The notes: generated from the letters alone by a model not told the origin. A stretch of 64,000 nt of DNA from DATCYZ01 sp036526195 (GCA_036526195.1 DATCYZ010000076.1:1-64000), one strand, 5' to 3'; shown: positions 25,919 to 34,081, counted from the stretch's first letter. Translations and numbers: made by a program.

Positions 25919-27090
25919 GCGACGCAGCCGAGGGGGCGCGCCGCATCGCCCACCTCGACATGGACGCGTTCTACGCGTCGGTCGAACTGCTTCGCTACCC
26001 CGAGTTGCGCGGGGAACCCCTGGTGGTCGGCGGCGGCTCGCGCTGGCAGCCGGTGCAGCGCGAAGGCGGCGGCTGGCGTTTCGCACGACTTCGGGAGTAC
26101 GCCGGTCGCGGCGTGGCGACGACCGCCACCTACGAGGCCAGGGACTACGGGGTGCGCTCCGGCATGGCGCTGTCGCGCGCTGCGGTGCGCTGCCCGGATG
26201 CCGTGCTGCTGCCGGCCGATTTCGACGAGTATCGCCGGCTCTCGCGCGCCTTCAAGGCGGCGGTCGCGACGTTCGGCTGCCCGGTCGAGGATCGCGGCAT
26301 CGATGAGATCTACATCGACATCACCGCCGCGGCCGGCGTCGACGCAGACGGCGGGCGTGCGCTTGCCGGGCGCCTCAAGGCGGCGGTGCGCGAGGCCACC
26401 GCGCTGTCCTGCTCGATCGGCATTGCGCCGAACAAGCTGCTCGCCAAGCTGGCCTCCGAACTGGACAAGCCAGACGGCCTGACTGTGCTCGAGGCGCAGG
26501 ACATGGCGGCACGGGTCTGGCCCTTGCCGGTGAGCCGGATCAACGGCATCGGTCCGCGCGCGGCGCGCAAGCTCGATTCGCTCGGCATCCGCAGCATCGG
26601 CGAACTCGCGCAGGCCGATCACCACTTCCTGCTGGAGCGCTTCGGTCGCCGCTACGGGCGCTGGTTGCACGAGGCCGCGCACGGGCGCGACGCTCGGCCG
26701 ATCGTGACCGAGCGCGAACCCAAGTCCATCAGCCGGGAAACCACGTTCGAGCGCGACCTGCACGCGCGGCGCGACCGGGACACACTCTCCGGGATCTTCA
26801 CGCGGCTGTGCGAACGCGTCGCGGGCGAACTGCAGCGCAAGGGCTATCGTGGTCGCACCGTCGGCATCAAGCTGCGCTACGACGACTTCACCACGGTGAC
26901 GCGCGATCATTCGCTGGAGCATGCGACCGACGATGCGAAGGTTCTGCGTCGGGCCGCGGGCGAGTGCCTGAAGCGCGTGCCGCTGGAGCGCCGCCTCAGG
27001 CTGCTGGGCGTGCGGGTCGGCGCGCTGGTGCGCGGCGGCGATACGGAGTCGATGCGCGAAGAAGAACGCGGGTCTGACCTGTTCGACTGA
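25915..27090 (+). CDS. dinB: DNA polymerase IV (Y-family) with N-terminal insertion
   Basis: 391 residues. Palm/fingers motifs: HLDMDAFYASVE (catalytic Asp15 and Asp17), TTATYEARDYGVRSGM, and GIDEIYIDIT with Asp130/Glu131. The thumb helix-hairpin-helix RINGIGPRAARKLDSLGI and little-finger segment KSISRETTFERDLHAR follow. Function: error-prone lesion bypass. Compared with E. coli DinB there are roughly 24 extra residues (about 39-62, rich in Gly, Arg and Trp) between PLVVGG and GVATTATYEAR, at the fingers. The C-terminus ends with ERGSDLFD, resembling a beta-clamp-binding tail. The GTG start overlaps the cyclase stop. No LexA-type box was seen upstream. Confidence 0.93.
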   Translation: MSDAAEGARRIAHLDMDAFYASVELLRYPELRGEPLVVGGGSRWQPVQREGGGWRFARLREYAGRGVATTATYEARDYGVRSGMALSRAAVRCPDAVLLPADFDEYRRLSRAFKAAVATFGCPVEDRGIDEIYIDITAAAGVDADGGRALAGRLKAAVREATALSCSIGIAPNKLLAKLASELDKPDGLTVLEAQDMAARVWPLPVSRINGIGPRAARKLDSLGIRSIGELAQADHHFLLERFGRRYGRWLHEAAHGRDARPIVTEREPKSISRETTFERDLHARRDRDTLSGIFTRLCERVAGELQRKGYRGRTVGIKLRYDDFTTVTRDHSLEHATDDAKVLRRAAGECLKRVPLERRLRLLGVRVGALVRGGDTESMREEERGSDLFD

Positions 27091-27108
27091 ACGCCGTCGC
27101 GGTGCCCC

Positions 27109-28011
27109 TCAGGCGCTCGCGCCGCTGGCCGGCCAGGCCTGCACGCAGCGGAACTCGACGGCTTCGCGGCTTAGCGCGCGCGGCTGGCCGAAGGCGATCC
27201 AGCCATGGCCTCGCAGCGCCATTTCTTCACGTCGAAGGACGATCTCCGGTTCGTCGCCGAGCGTGACAAACGTGCCATTCGCACTGTGATCAGCGAGGAC
27301 AAAGCGGTCACGCCGACGCTCGATCATTGCGTGCGCCCGCGAGGCCATGCGATCGGTGATCGGGAAATCTGCCTCGTGGTCGCGACCAAATGTCACTTTG
27401 CGTCGTTCGCGGCCGAGCTCCACGCGGCTGCCGCCACGCGTCAGCTCCAGCGTATGGGAGGCGGCGCGCGTCGGCGGCAGGGAGGCGATGGCGGTGCGTT
27501 CCGAGCCCATGCCTTGCCAGACGATCTCGATCAGCTCGATTTCGCGTTCCAGACCCTTGACCGCCACCGGGTAGAGGATACGCAGGTTGGGCGCGAACAG
27601 CCGGGGCAGGAGGCTGGCGGTTTCCTTTGAGGTGATGATCTCGCCGCGGGCGGCGAGGTCGCACAGTCGCGAGGCGAGGTTCACCGCGTCGCCGAAGACG
27701 TCGCTGTCCTGTTCGACCACCGGCCCGAAATGGAAGCCGATGCGCAGGCCCACGGGCGTGCCAGCCCCACGTCCGAGCTTTTCCGCCTCGAGTTGCATCT
27801 CGGTGGCGGCGGTGGCCGCCAGTTCGGCAGAGGGGAACACGGCCATCACGGCGTCGCCGATGGTCTTCACCACCCGCCCTCCCGATTGCGTGGTGCAGTT
27901 CGACATCGATGTCAGGCAGCCCTCAATCAGCGTGAACGCGCGCTCGTCGCCCATGATCTCGTAGAGCGCGGTGCTGCCGCTGACATCCGAAAACAGGATC
28001 GCGCAGTCCAT
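27109..28011 (-). CDS. Soluble class III nucleotide cyclase fused to FHA domain
   Basis: 300 residues. The cyclase domain starts at the N-terminus: CAILFSDVSGSTALYEIMGDE (metal Asp9), VVKTIGDAVMAVFPSAE (metal Asp near 53) and FGDAVNLASRLCDLA. After residue ~190 an FHA domain follows with VTFGRDHEADFPI, RMASRAHAMIERR and HSANGTFV, i.e. the Gly-Arg, Ser-Arg-x-His and Asn-Gly signature residues for phosphothreonine recognition. The protein would link a phosphorylation cue to cyclic nucleotide synthesis in the cytoplasm. No Ser/Thr kinase lies nearby. A perfect FNR-type box (28044-28057) sits just upstream. It converges on dinB with an 18-bp gap. Confidence 0.9.
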   Translation of the reverse strand: MDCAILFSDVSGSTALYEIMGDERAFTLIEGCLTSMSNCTTQSGGRVVKTIGDAVMAVFPSAELAATAATEMQLEAEKLGRGAGTPVGLRIGFHFGPVVEQDSDVFGDAVNLASRLCDLAARGEIITSKETASLLPRLFAPNLRILYPVAVKGLEREIELIEIVWQGMGSERTAIASLPPTRAASHTLELTRGGSRVELGRERRKVTFGRDHEADFPITDRMASRAHAMIERRRDRFVLADHSANGTFVTLGDEPEIVLRREEMALRGHGWIAFGQPRALSREAVEFRCVQAWPASGASA

Positions 28012-28043
28012 GCTGCAGCATGCGCCATAGGCGGGGCACCGGC

Positions 28044-28057
28044 TTGATCGACATCAA
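28044..28057. promoter_or_regulatory. FNR/ANR-type box upstream of the cyclase-FHA gene
   Basis: TTGATCGACATCAA matches the FNR consensus TTGAT-N4-ATCAA exactly and is a perfect inverted repeat (extended by C/G on each side). It lies in the 64-bp gap between the two minus-strand genes, centred about 40 bp upstream of the cyclase-FHA start codon. No convincing -10 element is placed at the usual spacing, so the mode of control is open. Confidence 0.6.
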
Positions 28058-28075
28058 GCGCCGCTGCGTCGTGGT

Positions 28076-29473
28076 TCAACGCCGGGCGTCTTCCTCCGCA
28101 CGCCGAGGCGTGATGCCGATCCCCTGGAGAACGCCGTCCACCGCGCTTCCGACGCCGGCGCCGACACGCTCGATCATGGTGCCGGTCCGGTTCGTCCCGG
28201 CCGGGTCGGGCTGTGCGGTGTTGCGCTCGGGCAGCAATATCGCGGCGACGTTCAAACCGCCTGGAAAGCGCGTCAGGACGTGGTCCTGCGCGTTGATGCC
28301 GAGTGCCAGCAGGGCATCGCGCGTGTTTGGCGAGACGGTTCCGTCCAGCCACAGGACCCGGGGCGCGTTGCCCGGCGCGAACAGCGCTGCATTTGCCGCG
28401 GTCCAGGCGAGATGGTCCGCGGGCAGCACGAGCACGGTGACACCTTCCCGATCACGCAACCAGAGCCCCCCGTCGCGAACCGAGATCCCGACGACCGGGG
28501 TGACGTGGCGATGGTAGGACCAGGCGAGCTCGGCGGCATGCATGGCCTGGCGGCAGCCGTGCTCGTCATTGGCACGGATGGCCTGCCGCAGCATGTCGAC
28601 GCGCCCCTGCGCGGGCTTCAGGTCCACGATTGCGCTCACCAGCAGCGACAGGTGGCGAAGCGTGCAGGTCCGGTGGTAGATCAGCGCCTCGGCTTCGCGA
28701 CTGTCCAGTCCAAGGGCCAGGACTTCGCGCTCCATCGCCTGGCGTACGGTCGCCGGCGGGATTTTCCAGTCCAGCATGCCACCTTCGGCCCGGTCTGCGG
28801 CGCGCAGCGCAAGCGCCAGGCCGGCCGGGGCAGCGGTGATCGCCAGTTCGATCGGCGCACCGCCGGCAAACATGGCCCAGGCGACGTCATTGAGGGCGGT
28901 TTTCAGGCGGGGATGCGTGCTGTAGGGATCGACCTTCATTTCGTGGGCAAGCCTGCGCTTGAGCGTATTGAAGCCGATCAGGTCCTTCACCAGGGCGTTG
29001 TCCTCGCGCGGCGCGTCCTTGCCGCGACCGACACCCTGGACGGCGGCGCCCAAGTCGGAGAGCAGCGTGCCGAGTCCTTGCGGAAGCCTGCTCAGGGCAC
29101 CGACCGGATCCTCGATGACTCCGCGGGTGAGGGTCAGCGTGGCGTTGGCGGCTGCCTCGAGTCCCTTCGCATAGGCGTCGGTCTCCTTGATGCGGTTCAG
29201 GGCCGCGATGGCCTGGAACTCCCGGGCGCGTTCGATCGCCAGGCGATTGCCGACTGCATCGATCGCATGCGACCCGTCGCCGACGCGAAAGCGATTGGTG
29301 CGTCCGTCGTTCAGCACCCGCGACTCGATTCGATGGTGTGGCCCGACCAGGACCTCGGTGCCGAGCAGCGCGGCGGCGTCAAGCTCGACCGGGCCCTCGA
29401 GCGCGGATCCGTGCGCCGACATCGCGAGTACGGACCATGCCGCGAGGACGAGGAGGGATCGTGCATTCCGCAT
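28076..29473 (-). CDS. Secreted protein of unknown function
   Basis: 465 residues beginning with a Sec signal peptide (LLVLAAWSVLAMSAHGSA). The mature N-terminal part contains VLVGPHHRIESRVLNDGRTNRFRV and a segment rich in Ala; the middle contains VDPYSTHPRLKTALNDVAWA followed by a glycine/alanine-rich hydrophobic stretch, and the C-terminal half looks like an alpha/beta domain (RDGGLWLRDREGVTVLVLP). I know no assigned family; related sequences with the PYS-NP-L...VAWA.FAGG pattern occur in other Proteobacteria from memory. Its stop is 64 bp upstream of the cyclase-FHA gene on the same strand, so the two could be one transcript. Confidence 0.75.
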   Translation of the reverse strand: MRNARSLLVLAAWSVLAMSAHGSALEGPVELDAAALLGTEVLVGPHHRIESRVLNDGRTNRFRVGDGSHAIDAVGNRLAIERAREFQAIAALNRIKETDAYAKGLEAAANATLTLTRGVIEDPVGALSRLPQGLGTLLSDLGAAVQGVGRGKDAPREDNALVKDLIGFNTLKRRLAHEMKVDPYSTHPRLKTALNDVAWAMFAGGAPIELAITAAPAGLALALRAADRAEGGMLDWKIPPATVRQAMEREVLALGLDSREAEALIYHRTCTLRHLSLLVSAIVDLKPAQGRVDMLRQAIRANDEHGCRQAMHAAELAWSYHRHVTPVVGISVRDGGLWLRDREGVTVLVLPADHLAWTAANAALFAPGNAPRVLWLDGTVSPNTRDALLALGINAQDHVLTRFPGGLNVAAILLPERNTAQPDPAGTNRTGTMIERVGAGVGSAVDGVLQGIGITPRRAEEDARR

Positions 29474-29535
29474 GGTGTTCTGCCCTGGCCTGGAAGATAT
29501 CGGTTTCGCGTCGCCGCGCAGTGCCCGGGGTCGCG

Positions 29536-30150
29536 TCAGCGCTGCACGTGCGCGCGACCCCGGCGGTAGGTGAACAAGGGGATCCGTGCCGGCGTGCGCG
29601 GCCCGGACTCGCGGCCGCGCATTTCGCCGAGCACGTACTCGGTAATGTCCGCGAGCGGCAGCGCAAGGCAGGCGTCGATCGGCCGCCAGTCGAGGTCGAG
29701 CAATTCGCCGTTGCCGCGCAGTTCTCCGTTCAGCCCTGTGCCTTCGGCGAGGAAGAAGCGCGCGTGAAAGCGGATCGGGCTCGCAGGCGGCGTGATCGCG
29801 CGCATCACGTGCTCGAGGCGATCGAGCGCGGGCGACAGCGTGCCATTGTCGAGTTCACCCAGCGCAAGGCCGGTCTCTTCCCAGGTCTCGCGCACGGCCG
29901 CCACCGCCAGCGCGTGCGCGCGACCCGGCGAGCAGGTGCGCTCGAGCGCGCTGGCCACCTCGGGTCGCAAGGGCGCGAGCGCGCGCACGCGGTGGTCCGA
30001 GGCATCCACCCGGCCGCCGGGGAATACGTACATGTCCGGCAGGAACCGGTGGCGCCGGGCGCGCCGCCCCATCAGGATCTCGGTGCCGCGCGCGCCGCGT
30101 CGCATGAGGACGAGGCTTGCGGCGTCCTTCGGCCGGACCGGTCTGTTCAT
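29536..30150 (-). CDS. NUDIX hydrolase
   Basis: 204 residues. The NUDIX box is recognisable but interrupted: FPGGRVD, then an insertion of about 40 residues, then AVAAVRETWEETGLAL, which has the REXXEE metal-binding core. This insertion-containing layout is typical of the NUDT19/RP2p-like branch, which act on CoA derivatives or related nucleoside diphosphates. The start MNRPVRPKDAASLVLMR follows the quinone oxidoreductase gene by 5 bp on the same strand, so they are probably co-transcribed. Exact substrate unknown. Confidence 0.86.
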   Translation of the reverse strand: MNRPVRPKDAASLVLMRRGARGTEILMGRRARRHRFLPDMYVFPGGRVDASDHRVRALAPLRPEVASALERTCSPGRAHALAVAAVRETWEETGLALGELDNGTLSPALDRLEHVMRAITPPASPIRFHARFFLAEGTGLNGELRGNGELLDLDWRPIDACLALPLADITEYVLGEMRGRESGPRTPARIPLFTYRRGRAHVQR

Positions 30151-30155
30151 GCCGT

Positions 30156-31106
30156 TCAGACGATGCGCAGCACGATCTTGCCCCGAACATGGCCGGATTC
30201 GGAGAGTTCGTGTGCCCGCGCCGCCTGTTCGAGCGGCAGCACTTCGGCGAGCGGCACCTTCAGCACGCCCGCGTCTACCCAGCGACCCAGCACGCCGAGT
30301 TGCGCCGCGTTCGGCGCGACGAAGACGTAGCGCGTCTCGATGCCCTTCGCGCGCAGCGCGGCCTCGTCCTGCAGGGCGAGGATGGAGACCAGAATGCCCG
30401 CTTTGCGAAGCACCAGCGCGCTGCGCGACTGCACGTCGCCGCCGACCGTGTCGAAGGCGATGTCGATCCCCTGTGGATGCCGCAGGCGCACCGCGTCCAC
30501 GAAATCCTCGCGTGTGTAATCGATCACGGTATCGGCGCCGAGCGCGCGCACCGCGGCCTGGTTCGCGGTCCCGGCCGTGGCGATGACATAGGCGCCGAGA
30601 ATCTTGGCGATCTGCAGGCCGAAGCCGCCGACGCCGCCGGCGGCCGCATGCACCAGCACCTTGTCGCCGACGCGCAGGCCCGCCGCCTCGACCAGGGACT
30701 GGTAGGCTGTCAGCGCGGCCAGCGGCACCGCGGCGGCTTCCTCGAAGGACAGCTTCGAGGGCTTGGCGGCGGCAAAGGCTTCCGGGATGCAGACGAATTC
30801 CGCGTAGGTCCCGTGCTGGATCACCGGTTTGCGGCAATAGGCGAACACCGCGTCGCCCGGACGGAACAGGCCCGCACCGGGCCCGCAGGCGTCCACGGTG
30901 CCTGCCGCATCCCAGCCCGGAATGAGTGGAAAGGCGCCCGGAATGCGCGCCTGCACGCGTCCCTCGCGGATCTTCCAGTCGACCGGGTTCACGCCGGCCG
31001 CATGCACGCGCAGGCGGATCTCTCCAGCCGCAGGCGCCGGGGTGGGGAGGTCCATCATTTCAAGCCGGTCCCGGCCGCCGTACTGCCTGATCGCGATCGC
31101 CCGCAT
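30156..31106 (-). CDS. Zinc-independent medium-chain oxidoreductase (quinone oxidoreductase/zeta-crystallin type)
   Basis: 316 residues. MDR landmarks: MRAIAIRQYGGRDRLEM, HAAGVNPVDWKIREG, GWDAAGTVDACGPG, and the cofactor site VLVHAAAGGVGGFGLQIAKILGA. The catalytic-zinc cysteine/histidine set of true alcohol dehydrogenases is absent, which fits NADPH:quinone oxidoreductases acting on quinones or enones in the cytoplasm. It is the first gene of a two-gene unit with the NUDIX gene, and is divergent from the Bug protein gene with a 112-bp gap. Confidence 0.9.
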   Translation of the reverse strand: MRAIAIRQYGGRDRLEMMDLPTPAPAAGEIRLRVHAAGVNPVDWKIREGRVQARIPGAFPLIPGWDAAGTVDACGPGAGLFRPGDAVFAYCRKPVIQHGTYAEFVCIPEAFAAAKPSKLSFEEAAAVPLAALTAYQSLVEAAGLRVGDKVLVHAAAGGVGGFGLQIAKILGAYVIATAGTANQAAVRALGADTVIDYTREDFVDAVRLRHPQGIDIAFDTVGGDVQSRSALVLRKAGILVSILALQDEAALRAKGIETRYVFVAPNAAQLGVLGRWVDAGVLKVPLAEVLPLEQAARAHELSESGHVRGKIVLRIV

Positions 31107-31218
31107 GCACCCCCCCCTCGTGCATCGATTCTAACCCCGCCGTGGTGCTTGCCCGGCTCGCGGCGGTGCGCCACCATGCGTGCGTGGCGCGCGACCCGGC
31201 GCGCATCAGGAGGCATCG

Positions 31219-32187
31219 ATGCGAATTGCTCACTGCTTGATCGGACTGTCGTCGCTTGCCTTCGCCGGCTTCGTCCAGGCGCAGGGAACGTTCCCGTCCC
31301 GGGCGATCGCCATGGTGGTCGGCTTTGCGCCGGGCGGCGGCACCGACACCTCGGCCCGCATCATCGCGAAGAAGCTGGGCGAGAACCTGGGACAGTCCGT
31401 GGTGGTGGAGAACAAGCCCGGTGCCGGCGGGAACATCGCGCATGACCTGGTGGCCAAGGCCGCGCCGGACGGCCACACGATCCTGCTCGGCTCCGTTGGT
31501 CCGCTGACGGTGGCGCCGCACATGTTCCCGAAGCTTCCCTACCATCCGCAGAGGGATCTCGCGCCGATCACCATGGCCGTGACCTTCACCAACGTGCTGG
31601 TGGTGCAGCCCTCGGTGCCCGCGAAGACCCTGCAGGAGTTCGTGGCGCTGGCGAAGGCGAAGCCCGGCACGCTCACCTATGGGTCCTCCGGCATCGGCGG
31701 CGCCGGGCACCTGTCCGGGGAATTGCTGCGCCTGATGGCGGGCATCGACATCGTCCATGTCCCTTACAAGGGCGGGGGCCCTGCGATGCAGGACCTGCTG
31801 GGCGGGCAGATCGCCTCCATCTTTGCCACGCCGATCTCGGCCGGACCGCACATCAAGTCGGGACGGATCCGCGCGATCGCGGTCACCGGGCCGGCGCGCA
31901 CGGCGTTCATGCCGGAGGTGCCCACGGTGGCCGAGTCGGGCTATGCGGGCTACGAGGCCATGAACTGGTACGCGTTCGTCGCGCCGGCGAGGACGCCGAA
32001 GGAGATCCTCGCGCGCCTGCACGTGGAATTGGTCAAGGTGCTGAACGCGGCGGACGTGCGTGCGGAACTCGCCAAGCACGGCATGGAGTCGATCCCCGGC
32101 ACGCCGGAGGAACTGGCGAAAACGATCGAGCGCGAACTCGGCATCTGGGGACGGGTGGTGCGCGAGGCCAACATCAAGCCGAATTGA
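31219..32187 (+). CDS. Bug/TctC-family tripartite tricarboxylate transporter binding protein (orphan)
   Basis: 322 residues with a Sec signal peptide (cleavage after GFVQAQ). Bug-family motifs are IAMVVGFAPGGGTDTSARIIA, VENKPGAGGNIAHDLVAKA and VPYKGGGPAMQDLLGGQI. These periplasmic proteins bind small carboxylates in a closed cleft. No TctA or TctB gene accompanies it, unlike the complete set at 48495-51440, so it may serve a distant permease or act as a sensor. An AGGAGG ribosome binding site fixes the start. Confidence 0.92.
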   Translation: MRIAHCLIGLSSLAFAGFVQAQGTFPSRAIAMVVGFAPGGGTDTSARIIAKKLGENLGQSVVVENKPGAGGNIAHDLVAKAAPDGHTILLGSVGPLTVAPHMFPKLPYHPQRDLAPITMAVTFTNVLVVQPSVPAKTLQEFVALAKAKPGTLTYGSSGIGGAGHLSGELLRLMAGIDIVHVPYKGGGPAMQDLLGGQIASIFATPISAGPHIKSGRIRAIAVTGPARTAFMPEVPTVAESGYAGYEAMNWYAFVAPARTPKEILARLHVELVKVLNAADVRAELAKHGMESIPGTPEELAKTIERELGIWGRVVREANIKPN

Positions 32188-32258
32188 GGCCCGATGCCGA
32201 TGTCCTGATTGCGGCTTAAGGGGGTAGCATCGGAACCTGACGATCCGGAGACCGCGCC

Positions 32259-32567
32259 ATGAGCCACGAAAGCCCCCCGTCCGCCGCCTCGGCGGCCCCG
32301 CAGTTGTCGCTGGATCCGATCCAGGACCTCGCGCAGAACATCTACGTGCAGCTTGCGGCCCGTGCGTACAGCACGCCCGAGGCCGCGAAGGCGCCGCCGG
32401 ACGCGCGGCTCATCGCGCAGACCAGCTTCAAGCTGGCCGAGGCGTTCGTCGCCGCGAACTACGAGTTCAACCCCACCGCGATCGCGGCACGCGACGCCAA
32501 GGCGAAAGCCACCGTCAACCTGGACAACGTGCAGATCGACTTCAGCCCGGTCGGCAAGACGGGCTGA
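32259..32567 (+). CDS. Small conserved-looking protein, function unknown
   Basis: 102 residues, soluble, no signal peptide. The middle contains DPIQDLAQNIYVQLAARAYST and IAQTSFKLAEAFVAANYEFNP, two amphipathic helices, with disordered Ser/Ala/Pro-rich ends. A CCGGAG ribosome binding site precedes the ATG. I do not recognise a family. It lies 71 bp after the Bug protein gene and 121 bp before the response regulator gene. Typical codon bias for the window supports a real gene. Confidence 0.6.
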   Translation: MSHESPPSAASAAPQLSLDPIQDLAQNIYVQLAARAYSTPEAAKAPPDARLIAQTSFKLAEAFVAANYEFNPTAIAARDAKAKATVNLDNVQIDFSPVGKTG

Positions 32568-32688
32568 CACTCCGACTCGCGCGGGGGAATCGAGGCCGGA
32601 TTCACGCCTTGTATGCCTGAATGCGCGATGCCGGATGTGTGGCTTTCCAGGAGCGCCGCGCCTGTTGGATTGATTGGCGCCAACTAGC

Positions 32689-33339
32689 ATGAACACGATT
32701 CACGTGATCACGGTGGATGACCATGCCATCCTGCGAGCCGGCCTCAGGCTGATCTTCGCAGCGACGCCCGAAATCCGCGTGGTCGCCGAGGCCTCCGGTG
32801 GAGCAGAAGCGCTATCGATACTGGGGGGCATCCGGGTCGATGTCGCGATCGTCGAATTCTCGATGGCGGAGATGAACGGCATCGAATTAACCCAGAAGAT
32901 CCGCGCCGATTTTCCGGAGACCCGGGTCGTCGTGCTGTCGATGCATGGATCCGCCGAGTTTGCGCATCGGGCGCTGCGCGCAGGCGCCCTGGCGTACGTG
33001 CTCAAGGCGTCCGCGCCCGACGAACTGTTCGACGCGGTCCGATCGGCGGCGTCAGGAACGCGTTATCTGAGCCCGGTGCTGCGCGAGTCGGTGCTCGACC
33101 ACGTTCTCGAGCAGGGTTCGCCAACTCCGCTGGAGCGCCTGTCTGCGCGCGAGCGGCAGGTGCTGCAGCTTCTCGTCGAGGGACATACGAGCCGCGCGAT
33201 CGGTGAGCGGCTGTCCGTCTCTACCAAGTCGATCGAAACCTACCGGCGCCGCCTGATGGACAAGCTGGGCATCCACGATATTCCCCAACTGGTGCGTTTC
33301 GCCATCGAACATGGCGTCACGCGAGGGGCGTCCTCGTGA
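32689..33339 (+). CDS. NarL/FixJ-type response regulator with Glu at the phospho-acceptor site
   Basis: 216 residues: receiver domain (1-~125) and LuxR-type helix-turn-helix (LSARERQVLQLLVEGH to KSIETYRRRLMDKLGI, ~152-198). The acidic pair is present (VITVDDHAILR, Asp10/Asp11) and so are the switch Ser (VVLSMHG) and Lys (AYVLKAS). The phospho-acceptor Asp is replaced by Glu56 (AIVEFSMAEMNGIE where relatives have D-x-x-MPGM-NG). Glu often mimics phospho-Asp, so it may be constitutively active; that is inference. There is no histidine kinase nearby. By eye its GC is lower than its neighbours. The ATG at 32689 has no clear ribosome binding site; a TTG at 32674 is possible. Confidence 0.88.
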   Translation: MNTIHVITVDDHAILRAGLRLIFAATPEIRVVAEASGGAEALSILGGIRVDVAIVEFSMAEMNGIELTQKIRADFPETRVVVLSMHGSAEFAHRALRAGALAYVLKASAPDELFDAVRSAASGTRYLSPVLRESVLDHVLEQGSPTPLERLSARERQVLQLLVEGHTSRAIGERLSVSTKSIETYRRRLMDKLGIHDIPQLVRFAIEHGVTRGASS

Positions 33340-33523
33340 TCGGGACGAACTTGCGAAAACCGGTCGGCCACGACACGTGACAGCAGTACACGCACGTTCG
33401 GCTTGACGACGCGAAACGTCGCGCCAAGCGTCCGGCCGCGCCGCAGTCGCCATCCAGCGCGATGCCCGACGACCCGGAAAGTGCGGCGTCCGGTCTTCAC
33501 AGTTCATAGGGGAGGGAGTTCGT

Positions 33524-33967
33524 ATGTCGGAATTCCGCATTGGAATGACTGGACGGCGCACGCTGGTTTCGCCGACTGTGGCGCTTGCCCTGGGCGGCTG
33601 CCAGACCTTCGACGGATTCTCCGGGCGCAGCGCGGAATCGCCGGCGGTCGAGACGGCACTCGCGCTCAGCGGGGTGTCCGTCGAAGGGCTGCGCAAGAAG
33701 GCCGATACCTACGAGCGCAAGGTGACGGCGGAAGCGATCGAGGCGTTGCGCGTCAACGACCTGCGGAAGGCTTCCCAATTGTTCAACGCCGCGCTCAAGC
33801 TGAAGGTGGCGAGCAGCGACCTGCATGCGCTGAACGCGCTCACCTATCACCTGATGGCCCTCGCGGGCGACTCCAGCAAGTTCGACATGGCGGAGGAGGG
33901 CTACAAGGTGGCCCTGCGCTTCGAGCCGTATGCACGGCAAGTGCGTGGACCTCGATACCAAGGGTAG
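33524..33967 (+). CDS. Truncated TPR-like lipoprotein; 3' end replaced by lectin-like sequence
   Basis: 147 residues. The N-terminus carries a lipoprotein-like signal ending VALALGGCQTF (lipobox Cys near residue 26), preceded by a strong GGGAGGGA ribosome binding site. The following helical region (EAIEALRVNDLRKASQLFNAALKLK, then EEGYKVALRFEPY) resembles tetratricopeptide repeats. The frame then runs out in a short unrelated tail (ARQVRGPRYQG). From 33930 another frame encodes a ricin-type lectin tail, so the gene appears to have been cut by a deletion or recombination near 33925-33935. Whether the shortened protein is made is unknown. Confidence 0.6.
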   Translation: MSEFRIGMTGRRTLVSPTVALALGGCQTFDGFSGRSAESPAVETALALSGVSVEGLRKKADTYERKVTAEAIEALRVNDLRKASQLFNAALKLKVASSDLHALNALTYHLMALAGDSSKFDMAEEGYKVALRFEPYARQVRGPRYQG

Positions 33968-34052
33968 TGGCAGGGGCGCGCCGCGCCCGGGCACCGATGT
34001 TCACGTGATGGGCTGCGGCAAGACGCCAAGCCAGATCTGGACCGGCGGTTGA
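33930..34052 (+). pseudogene. Remnant of a ricin-type beta-trefoil lectin domain
   Basis: In the frame beginning at 33930 the translation reads MHGKCVDLDTKG, then GTDVHVMGCGKTPSQIWTGG and a stop at 34052. GKCVDL...V-C-G-P-QIW is the repeat unit of ricin B/QxW lectins, normally present three times in ~125 residues. Only one 40-residue unit remains here. It overlaps the end of the TPR-like lipoprotein frame, marking the junction of two gene pieces. Confidence 0.55.
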
Positions 34053-34081
34053 GCTCGCCTGACGCCGTTCAGGCGCCTATG

